DNA of 45,295 nt from Chrysochromulina tobinii (Eukaryota > Haptophyta > Prymnesiales > Chrysochromulinaceae), in assembly GCA_001275005.1 (NCBI GenBank), contig JWZX01003283.1:1-45295 (forward strand), read 5' to 3'. The translations under genes were made by a program, and so were the position numbers. The notes under the pieces are model-generated. The model saw only the letters and a list, made by a program, of their open reading frames with translations, was not told where the DNA came from and did no database searches. Of this stretch, positions 37,988 through 45,295 are shown piece by piece (position 1 is the stretch's first letter; each line of letters opens with the position of its first letter).

Positions 37988-39109
37988 CTACTGCTGCTGG
38001 ACCAGCTGTGCCAACTGCGGCTCTTGCTGCCCAGATGCGCTCATCGTCCTCGCCCAATTGTGTAACCGCCCAATCTCCTCCTCCATCGCGCGGATCAGCG
38101 GCAGGAGCGAGCGCTCCTCCTGCGGGCCGTGCACCCCGTACACGCCGCCCGTCTCCCGCCACTCTGCGTCCATCCACAGCAGCGCGCGCGGCACCATCGC
38201 CTCCGCCGCAGGTCCCACCTCCTGCCCCACCGCGCTCAGCAGCTTCGCCTGAGCGTCACGCAGGCGCGGGTGGGTCTGCACGCCGGCATTCCGGCGCTCG
38301 AGGCTCATCGTCTCGCACGCGGCGTCGTACCTCCCTGCGCCCAGGTCCTCGCCCGTCTGCGTCGCGCTCGTGCACGGCACAACAACAGGCCGCACGGGTG
38401 GCAGCGCCGCCTCGGCGGCAAAGCTCGGCCCGTGCGCGATGGCGGAGCTCGTGGCTGCGGTGGCGATGGCCGAGGCGGCAGCACCAGCGTGTCGCGGCTC
38501 CGGGCTCGCCGCGCTCCCCCTCTCTGTCGTGGATGGCGTGCGCGCCTCCGATGTCTGCACGGTCGCATCCGCACACGGGAGGGCATGGGTCTGGCTGCTC
38601 GCTGGATGGCACCTGGGCGGCGCGTCCGTCTGCATCTGCCGGTGTACCACAATCGGCGCATCCGATGTACCCGACTGCGTGCCATCGTGCCCATCCGTCT
38701 GGCTCATCCTGCTCACGCCCACGCTGAGCGACCCGGCCTGGCACGCGACTGTAGCGCTCTGAGCCTCGCGACTGTAACGCTCTGAGCCTCGCAGCAGGTC
38801 GAATGGTGGCGGCGGCGGCAGCGGCGGCCGCAGTGGTGTCGGAAGATACTCAACCGTCGGAGGAAGCGCGAGCAGTGAGAGCAGTGGAAGCGCATCGGGC
38901 TCGACGTAAGTCTGCACCGCTTGTTCGCAGGTCCTGCGGATCTTCAGCGCCGTTGACTTTCGCCGGCTCGCCGGCTCGGTCTCGCCAGACCAACCTTCGT
39001 ACGGCCAGACCACCCTTCGTCGCCGCAGCCTCGGCACGCACACGGTGAGGAGCAACATGACCAGCGCACCCGCAAGGGCACTCAATCCCATCTGCGTTGC
39101 ACCGTCCAT
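37988..39109 (-). CDS. Membrane-anchored protein with seven Q-T motifs
   Basis: Start at the ATG at 39109; 373 aa. One N-terminal membrane segment (LSALAGALVMLLLTVCVP) is followed by an Arg cluster, a Pro-rich stretch, and a long disordered-looking region with AVQTYVE, MSQTDGH, QMQTDAP, SSQTHAL, TVQTSEA, SATQTGE and GVQTHPR. Regular xQT motifs of this kind are the core of dynein light chain LC8-binding sites. The C-terminus is helical (LPLIRAMEEEIGRLHNWA). No family was recognised; an LC8 role is inference. Confidence 0.6.
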   Translation of the reverse strand: MDGATQMGLSALAGALVMLLLTVCVPRLRRRRVVWPYEGWSGETEPASRRKSTALKIRRTCEQAVQTYVEPDALPLLSLLALPPTVEYLPTPLRPPLPPPPPFDLLRGSERYSREAQSATVACQAGSLSVGVSRMSQTDGHDGTQSGTSDAPIVVHRQMQTDAPPRCHPASSQTHALPCADATVQTSEARTPSTTERGSAASPEPRHAGAAASAIATAATSSAIAHGPSFAAEAALPPVRPVVVPCTSATQTGEDLGAGRYDAACETMSLERRNAGVQTHPRLRDAQAKLLSAVGQEVGPAAEAMVPRALLWMDAEWRETGGVYGVHGPQEERSLLPLIRAMEEEIGRLHNWARTMSASGQQEPQLAQLVQQQ

Positions 39110-39171
39110 ATCTCCTGCCAACGCCCGACAAGTCAAGTCAAGTCAAGTCAAGCGAGTTTCGTCACTTCCCC
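39110..39171. promoter_or_regulatory. 62-bp divergent promoter with (AAGTC)4
   Basis: Only 62 bp separate the divergent ATGs of the Q-T protein and the carotenoid oxygenase. Four exact AAGTC copies lie at 39130-39149. The same word occurs upstream of the fusion gene at 9.3 kb. Confidence 0.45.
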
Positions 39172-39222
39172 ATGCTTGCACTCGTTCGGATGTTGGCCCT
39201 TACCGCGTGCGGCATGGCCATC

Positions 39223-39257
<35 letters not shown>

Positions 39258-40830
39258 CGCGGCAGCCAGCATCGCGTCCGCCGCCTCTCGACTGCCCATT
39301 TCTTTTCAGAGCCTCTCCATCTCGGACGAGTTGAGCGACGCTCCGCTTGAGCTCCTCGAGGGCGCCATACCTCCGTGGCTTCGCGGCACGCTCTTCCGCA
39401 ACGGTCCTGGCGCCTTCGACGTGGGCGACGAGCGCCTGTACCATCTTTTTGATGGGTACGCGATGATGACCAAAATCAACCTCGGCGGTGACGGCGTGCC
39501 GCGCTTCTCAAACCGCTTCGTCCGCTCGGACGCCTTTGAGGGCCTGCGCATCGGCGAGCAGCTCTTTGCCGAGTTTGGCACCCCGCGGCGGCGGCCGACC
39601 AACCCGCTCGAGCTGGTGCGTTCGCTCTTCGAGCTCATCTTCGCGGCACCCACAGACAATGCCTCGGTCAACACGGTTCGGCTCGCGGACGGCACGAGGC
39701 TCGCGCTGACCGAGACGCGGCGTGGCAGCTTCGTGATCAACGGTGCTGACCTATCGACGGAGCGGCGCTTCGAGTGGACCGGCGCCGCGACCGGCCAGCT
39801 GAACACCGCACATCCGATGCGCACGCCCGACGGTGGGTTCGTCAACGTGGGCACCGACGTGGGCTCGGCCCTGTGCAGCTACCACGTGTACCGAACGCGC
39901 CCAGCCACGCCCGAGGTGCGTGAGATCATCGCGTCGATCCCGTGCGCAAGGCGTGCGGCGCCGTGCTGGCTGCATTCGTTTGGGCTCACGGCCACGCGTG
40001 CCGTCGTGATCGAGCAGCCCACACCGTACGATCTGCCCTCGATGCTCGGTATGGCGAAGGCCGCCTACACCTGCCTACAGTGGCGCCCAGGCGACGGCGT
40101 GCGCATTCACCTGGTCGACCTCGCCACTGGGGCCGTTGAGACGCGCCGCGTGGCCGACCCATTCTTCTTCTTTCACATTGCGAACACCTTCGATGCCGAG
40201 GGCGGCGGCGTGAGCGTCGACCTCGCCCTGTACGACGATCCCTCGATTGTGGAGGCCTTGCGACTACAGCGACTCAGTGCGCCGGCGGGCGCTGCAGTCG
40301 AGGATCTGCCGTGCTCACGGCTCACTCGCCTTCACATCCCCGCCGACGCATCCGCCGCCATCACTCGCACATCCCTCGATGACGTGCGGGCGACGGGCGG
40401 CTTCGTCGACTTTCCTGTGACGAACCCCCGCGTGATGGCCGACGCGGCCTATAAGTTCGTGTGGGCCATCGCGGCCAACAGGCCGACGCGCTTGGCCAAC
40501 AAACTCATCAAGATTGAGCTACGCGCCGAGCCCCCGTCCTCCCCGAGCCGTGCCACCGATGGCGAGGGCGGCCGTACGGGCGGCGCGAAGACGAACTGCT
40601 TCGCCGAGCCCAATTGCTTTCCGTCCGAGCCCGTGTTCGTGCCGCGACCAGGCGCTACATCCGAAGACGACGGCGTGCTCCTCTGCCTCCTTAATGACGA
40701 AGTCGCTCGCACGACGAGCCTCGTTGTGCTCGATGCCGCGACGATGGCACTACAGGCGCGCCTGAGGCTGCCACGAGCTCTGCCGTATGGCTTCCATGGC
40801 GACTGGGAACCCGAGTACATGCCCGAGTAG
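39172..40830 (+). CDS. Carotenoid cleavage oxygenase (RPE65/CCD family)
   Basis: 552 aa, single exon. The family cleaves carotenoid or related double bonds with a non-haem Fe(II) held by four His. Those residues are visible: H214 (NTAHPM), H268 (CWLHSFGLT), H335 (FFFHIANTF) and H542 (YGFHGDWEPE). The N-terminal family block IPPWLRGTLFRNGPGAF and HLFDGYAM are present. A hydrophobic leader followed by a Ser run (residues 1-25) looks like a signal peptide and may direct it to the ER or plastid (inference). The substrate cannot be read from sequence. Confidence 0.93.
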
Positions 40831-40949
40831 CGGGTAGCGGGGGCGGCGGGCTCTGCGGGCGGACTATGTCGTTCTATTTTGCGCCGAGGACGCGGTGGAT
40901 TTTTAGAAAAGTATGAACATCGACTCTCGGACGACTCAGATCCATACAT

Positions 40950-41738
40950 CTATAAAGCGGGCAGCTCCACCGCACTTAGCTCGGTCAGCAGCCATTCCAC
41001 CTCCGTCCCCGGCCGCGCTGTGATCATACCCGCTGGCAACGCCGTATTCGTGGCGGCATGGGACCATCCGAGGCACTTGCGCACCATATCGGCCTGCGCC
41101 GGCTTGCCTGCGGAGAGGAGCACGTGCCGAGCCGAGCTGATGGCGTCCACGCTCAGCGTGATCCCGCCCTTGCCCTCGGCGGGCAGGTACATTCGCTCAC
41201 TGCCCGGGCTGCAAAGCACTTGACTTGATTTCGGATAGAGAGACGCGCAGTGCCCGTCCGCGCCCGAGCCGAGAAGCACGAGGTCGAGTGCTGGCAGACC
41301 GCTGCGCGCGCACGTCCCAACCACGTGGCTCGGCGCGCCACGAACGGTCGCCTCGTACGCTTGGGCAGCCTCCTCGGCTGTAAGGCTCGGCACGCGGTGC
41401 ACATTCTCAGCCGGCACGCCGCACGCCTCGACAAACTCGGCGGCGCCGCTGAAGCATTTACCCGCCGCGTCCCCTTCGGTGCGCTCGTTGCCAAAGAAGA
41501 CATGCACACGCGTCCAGTCGATGCCCGAGCTGCCAAGCTGCACGAGCGGCTTCACAGTGGTGCCCGAGCCTATCGAGAGTGAGAAGGCGCCTTTGGACGC
41601 GATCGCAGCTGTTGCGAGCTGAGTGACGCGAGATTGTATGTATTCGGCGATGGCGCCCTCGTTCTTGAAAATCTGAGCTCTGCGACCGTCGGGGAGCACG
41701 ACGAGCGCAAGGCTCCAGTGGAGGACATGCGCGAGCAT
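40950..41738 (-). CDS. PGL: 6-phosphogluconolactonase
   Basis: 262 aa, usual length. It hydrolyses 6-phosphogluconolactone in the oxidative pentose phosphate pathway. Family blocks: FSLSIGSGTT near the N-terminus, VHVFFGNERTEG, and LLGSGADGHCASLYP. The usual D-E-R of the second block reads N-E-R here, a departure from many homologues. No clear targeting peptide, so probably cytosolic. Its 3' end faces the carotenoid oxygenase stop over 119 bp. Confidence 0.9.
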   Translation of the reverse strand: MLAHVLHWSLALVVLPDGRRAQIFKNEGAIAEYIQSRVTQLATAAIASKGAFSLSIGSGTTVKPLVQLGSSGIDWTRVHVFFGNERTEGDAAGKCFSGAAEFVEACGVPAENVHRVPSLTAEEAAQAYEATVRGAPSHVVGTCARSGLPALDLVLLGSGADGHCASLYPKSSQVLCSPGSERMYLPAEGKGGITLSVDAISSARHVLLSAGKPAQADMVRKCLGWSHAATNTALPAGMITARPGTEVEWLLTELSAVELPAL

Positions 41739-42083
41739 CTGTATTCATACAGTAGCTATCTCGTGAATGTTCACGTTCACGTTAAATTGCCCTCTCGGCA
41801 AGACGCACACCCACAGTTTCTCGTGAATGTGAAACAATGTCAGTCTGTGTTTCGTGTGGTAGTGGCTGGTCGGTACCTTGTGTGTCGATTCAACTGACCC
41901 TTAGTTTCGCATGGGTCCCACGATCCTCGATCGCGTCCGAAATCGCGTGTGAAACGCGCTTCGGTCGGGCCCCGGGCGGCGCGACGGCCGGCACTGCCAA
42001 CCGGTCCCGCGCGAAGCGAGAAAATCATCACATGAGCTATCAGCTAATGTAGTGTAACTACTATCCGCCTCTGGGTGCTCTGG
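41739..42083. other. Intergenic, no gene supported
   Basis: It contains CGTGAATGTTCACG-type palindromic sequence (41762-41780) and a second CTCGTGAATGT at about 41821. Otherwise nothing was recognised. Confidence 0.5.
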
Positions 42084-43757
42084 TTAACCTCCATGGTCGA
42101 CGGCCACCTGCTGCTCCCTAGACCGCAACTGCTCCTCGGCCCGTCGAAAGATGGCGACGTGTTGCTGGTGCTGCTGAAGATGCTGCTGCTGGGCGCCCTC
42201 CTCGTCGGCGTCGGCGAGCGCGGCGGTGCTGCCGCTCGACGACGACGAGGAGGACCCTGCGAGCGCCGTGGCGGCGGCGCGCATCGCGTTCAGCTGGAAG
42301 GCATCATGCTGCCCACGCTCGACCAGGCCACCAAAGAGGTCCCACGCAGCCGCGCGGCTCCCATCCTCGCCCGCCAGCAGCCGACGGCGCAGCTCGCGCG
42401 TGCGCATCGCCGACAGCGCCGTATCGGTCAGCCTGAGGATGCGCCGCGTGTGTGTGTCGGGCTCGAGCCGTTGACGTTTCATCTCGGCGAGCACCTTGCC
42501 GAGTGCCTCGATGGGTTGACCTTCGATCTGCAGGCGAGAGAGGAGGGCGTTGAACGCGGCGACGGGCAGCGCGCACCCGGACGCCTCCGCCCGGCTCAGC
42601 AGCGCGCGCATCTCCACCACCGACGCCGTACCATGCGAGAGCATCGCCCCAAGCTGATACCCATCCGCTGCTCGGCGCTCCAATAAGCTGTCAAAGAGGC
42701 GGTGGGCGTGCGCGGTCCCGTCGGGGGTGGCGCGCTCGAGGAGCTCAAGCAGCTTGCGCGTGCGCATCTTGGACACCTCGGCCGCCGGCCGCGCGAGCGC
42801 CGCCTCCATACGTGCATCCGGCACCACACCCTCCCGTTGCATCTGTGCCAGGAGCGCGCCCACCGCCTCCTCGCCCCCCCCTTCCAGTTGGATACGCGTG
42901 AGCACCGCGGTGTACAGGTGCACGTTGGCGCGCACGCGCCCCGCCGAGGCCTCGCGCACGCGCGCGATGAGCGCCAGCTGCGCGTCCGCCGACTCGTCGC
43001 CCGCTGCTCGTGTGAGCATCACCCGCAGGTGCGCCGGACGCACCTGATTTCGCGCGAGCAGACGTTCAAAGATGGCCCACGCGGCGGATTCCTCGGCGCC
43101 CGAGGCGGAGCGCGGGAGCGTGAGCACGCGGTGCAGCTCGCGCGTCCGTGCCAGCTTGAGCGCCTCACCCTCGCGCGCAAGCACCGCACCCGTCTCCGCG
43201 TCCGCCACCGCGCCGTGCGCCCTCAGCTCCACCTGTAGTTTCTCGAGGGCTGGTCGGTCATGGCCCTCGACCTGCAGCTGCGCGAGCATCACATTGAGCA
43301 CGGCGCTACACGGCCGCACGCCCGCGCTCAACGCCTCGTCGAGCAGCGCACGCTGCGCCTCACTACCCTCTACCGCGCTCGCCCCGATCGCCTCCATCAT
43401 CGCGCCGAGCGAGGAGCGCGCCGAGTCGTCGGTCTCGAGCACGGAGCGGAGGCGCGCCCACGCGGCCGCCCGAGCGCGGCCATCCGCCGATGTGAGCAGC
43501 CGGCCCGCCCGCGCCACGCACTCGATGGGCGTCTCGTCGACGGGCGTCTCGCGGCTGAGCCAACGGGCGAGCGGCACCGCGGCGCCGAGCGCGGCGCCGA
43601 GCGCCGCACCGATCGGCACCGCCAAGCTCGCAGCCCCTCGATAGGACGCGAGAGCCAGCAGCGGCGGCGACCGTCGGGCCAGCTGCTGCAGGTGCAGAAC
43701 GGACACCCTGGACGGCACCATGGCGGCTCGCGATCGCCGTGCGAATACCGTCCACAT
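42084..43757 (-). CDS. PPR-like helical-repeat protein, probably organellar
   Basis: 557 aa from 43757, or from an ATG at 43721 (MVPSRVSVLHL). An Ala/Arg-rich leader suggests mitochondrion or plastid. Helical pairs recur at roughly 35-residue pitch: VRPCSAVLNVMLAQLQVEG, RANVHLYTAVLTRIQLEG, LPVAAFNALLSRLQIEG with VVPDARM and LEPDTHT ends, as in pentatricopeptide repeats, which bind organelle RNA. Poly-Ser and Gln-rich stretches close the protein. The sequence CTTTATATG overlaps the upstream ATG and could be a TATA element for the shorter form. Confidence 0.7.
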   Translation of the reverse strand: MWTVFARRSRAAMVPSRVSVLHLQQLARRSPPLLALASYRGAASLAVPIGAALGAALGAAVPLARWLSRETPVDETPIECVARAGRLLTSADGRARAAAWARLRSVLETDDSARSSLGAMMEAIGASAVEGSEAQRALLDEALSAGVRPCSAVLNVMLAQLQVEGHDRPALEKLQVELRAHGAVADAETGAVLAREGEALKLARTRELHRVLTLPRSASGAEESAAWAIFERLLARNQVRPAHLRVMLTRAAGDESADAQLALIARVREASAGRVRANVHLYTAVLTRIQLEGGGEEAVGALLAQMQREGVVPDARMEAALARPAAEVSKMRTRKLLELLERATPDGTAHAHRLFDSLLERRAADGYQLGAMLSHGTASVVEMRALLSRAEASGCALPVAAFNALLSRLQIEGQPIEALGKVLAEMKRQRLEPDTHTRRILRLTDTALSAMRTRELRRRLLAGEDGSRAAAWDLFGGLVERGQHDAFQLNAMRAAATALAGSSSSSSSGSTAALADADEEGAQQQHLQQHQQHVAIFRRAEEQLRSREQQVAVDHGG

Positions 43758-44055
43758 ATAAAGATGGCGAGACTCTCAGTTTCGTCACGGCCTTCTTCTA
43801 GTCTCCAAAAGACGGCTCCAAATACGCGACGAGCCGACGACACGGCCGCGACCCCTTGCCCGGCCGTGTCGTTTCGAACCATTTACGTAGCGAGGCAAAA
43901 TCCTCGAACACTAAACTCTAAACAAAATCACAGCGGCTGTGACGGCCGCGCGTGAAGACTGATTGTGTCACCACCGTGACGTGTGACTGAGCCGAGCCTG
44001 CCCGACGCGTCTCGTCGGAGACAGGGCAAGGGGGCGAACCGGCCAATGCGCGCGC

Positions 44056-45144
44056 TCACATCATCGACTTGTTCCCGCCCGCCTGGGGCTTCAGCTTGGC
44101 GGCCGACGGCGCCGCACGCTTGGCGCCGCCGCCGGCCACCGCCGCTTTGCTCGGGGCAGTCGACAGCGCTTGCGGCACAGCAGGCGACTCGCCCCCTATG
44201 GACGAGGGGGGCATAGCACAGGTGCCGAGCACCGGCCTGCTCTGGGGCGTGTCGAGCTTCTCACGTGCGGCCATCTTGTTGGACGCGAAGACCCCGATTT
44301 GGGCCTCTTCGGCGAGTTCTTCCCTCTGACGGTACGCGGCCTCGCACGAGCTGACTAAATAGTGCGCGAGGCGGCGGGGCGCGTTGAGGGCGAGCGAGGC
44401 GAGGGTCGCGTACAGGCACGCCATCGGGATCGGCGCGAGCGGCAGCTGGTTGGACTCGTCGGGACTCAAGTGCAGCGCGAACAGCACTGAGAGCATCACG
44501 CCGTCCTGCAGCACCATCGTCCATAGGCCGCCGCCCACGATCGCCTCGCGCGTCTTGAAGCGCAGCGGCGCGTCGCAGCCCCACAGCCCGCACGAGGCGA
44601 GCGGGAGCACGTCGCTACTAAACGGCCCGAGCAGCAGCAGCAGGGAGCGCTTGAGCAGCGGCCGTACCCACTGGCGGAATGGGTGGTTATTGGCCGTCTC
44701 GTCGTCTAGCACGAAGATTAAGCTGCCCAAGTGGATAGAACAGGCGAGGATCAAGACAGACGCGACCTCCACCTCGCGGTATAGGCTGACCGACGCCACG
44801 GACATCAGCCACCACAGGTACGTGAGCTGTGAAACCGTCGCCGCCGTCGCCGCCAGGCAGCCCGCCGCGTCGAGGCCGCGCACGGCGCTCACGCCGCTCA
44901 CCTCGATGTTGACGACATGGCTGCCGTATTCGGCGGCCTCGGCGAGCACGACGTCGAGGTCGCCTTTGGATCCCATGTGCACCCACAGCTGCGTGCCGTT
45001 GTGCTTCGAGAAGAGCGTGACCGACGCGGGGATCAGGTTGAAGCTGTCGGCCAGGTCGGCGACGAGCTCTTCGTAGCTCTCGCGTAGCGGCTTTGTGACG
45101 TAGGCGCCGCCCTGCGTCTGCGCCTTGATGATGAAGCCGCTCAT
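44056..45144 (-). CDS. PB1-like domain + polytopic membrane protein
   Basis: The ATG at 45144 (MSGFIIKAQ) gives 362 aa. Residues 1-85 read as a PB1 or ubiquitin-like fold: FIIKAQTQGGAYVTKPL, then YEELVADLADSFNL, VTLFSKHNGTQLWV and a GDLDVVLAEA helix with the acidic turn of PB1. Several hydrophobic segments follow (VLILACSIHLGSLIFVL, SLLLLLGPFSS, LWTMVLQDGVMLSVLFAL, CLYATLASLAL). A basic, Ala/Pro-rich tail ends in GGNKSMM. PB1 domains pair with other PB1 domains; coupling to a membrane protein is unusual. Family not recognised. Confidence 0.65.
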   Translation of the reverse strand: MSGFIIKAQTQGGAYVTKPLRESYEELVADLADSFNLIPASVTLFSKHNGTQLWVHMGSKGDLDVVLAEAAEYGSHVVNIEVSGVSAVRGLDAAGCLAATAATVSQLTYLWWLMSVASVSLYREVEVASVLILACSIHLGSLIFVLDDETANNHPFRQWVRPLLKRSLLLLLGPFSSDVLPLASCGLWGCDAPLRFKTREAIVGGGLWTMVLQDGVMLSVLFALHLSPDESNQLPLAPIPMACLYATLASLALNAPRRLAHYLVSSCEAAYRQREELAEEAQIGVFASNKMAAREKLDTPQSRPVLGTCAMPPSSIGGESPAVPQALSTAPSKAAVAGGGAKRAAPSAAKLKPQAGGNKSMM

Positions 45145-45295
45145 CCGCCGACGGCACGAGTTGACCGCAATTGCAGGACTGCACCCAAAAAACCTGGAAA
45201 ATCGGTCCTGCTGCTGCTGTGAAACACACAACGCGCGCGCTCTCCGGACCCCCAAGCACGGGGGCCGCTATCGCAATGGACGGAGGCGTGGCCGA
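45145..45295. other. 5' flank of the PB1 membrane protein gene, right edge of window
   Basis: It holds the leader of the minus-strand gene. On the plus strand an ATG at 45276 (MDGGVA) starts 10 bp after a GC-rich run and runs off the edge. It could be a divergent gene start, but 20 bases are too few to tell. Confidence 0.25.

Overview
The window looks like nuclear DNA from a GC-rich, plastid-bearing protist alga, most likely a haptophyte (inference). It carries spliceosomal GT-AG introns, a carotenoid oxygenase, mitochondrial SURF1 and branched-chain aminotransferase, NACHT-LRR and ankyrin proteins, a PPR protein, very long single-exon genes and much minisatellite DNA. There are no operons or bacterial-style signals. 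Genes are packed as head-to-head and tail-to-tail neighbours with gaps as short as 62 bp. Starts were chosen at ATG codons, and intron borders were placed by joining reading frames at GT/AG sites.

Layout. 0-5 kb: a NACHT-LRR gene cut by the left edge and carrying an apparent 1-nt frame break, followed by decayed LRR cassettes. 5.3-9.3 kb: a small membrane protein and a three-exon fusion of a CDP-alcohol phosphatidyltransferase with a GT4-type glycosyltransferase. 9.8-12.0 kb: branched-chain aminotransferase and SURF1, head to head. 12.6-15.2 kb: an ankyrin protein made of nearly identical 99-bp units. 15.3-28.6 kb: a run rich in glycan-type enzymes (DxD nucleotide-sugar transferase, FkbM-like methyltransferase, SGNH/PC-esterase-like protein, GT2-like protein, a two-domain DUF3431-like/capsular-synthesis-type transferase, an EGF-like plus methyltransferase protein), broken by an STI1-type chaperone-binding protein and an AT-richer, mobile-element-like island at 23.7-25.5 kb. 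28.6-29.5 kb: a foldback element and a dispersed repeat. 29.6-37.3 kb: a giant single-exon repeat protein of about 2,595 aa with an internal ubiquitin-like domain. 37.5-45.3 kb: a small membrane protein, a protein with repeated Q-T motifs, a carotenoid oxygenase, 6-phosphogluconolactonase, a PPR-like protein and a PB1 plus polytopic membrane protein.

Two observations stand out. First, four of the six introns whose borders I place with some confidence are built largely from 10-bp tandem units that carry a CTGAT/CTGAG core on the sense strand. In two of these, an exact 22-25 bp copy of donor-side sequence lies inside the intron, which suggests growth or birth by tandem duplication. Second, seven genes with glycan-synthesis or glycan-decoration signatures lie within 23 kb, including one fusion that joins lipid-headgroup transfer to glycosyl transfer. 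A role in a surface or scale glycan is my inference only.
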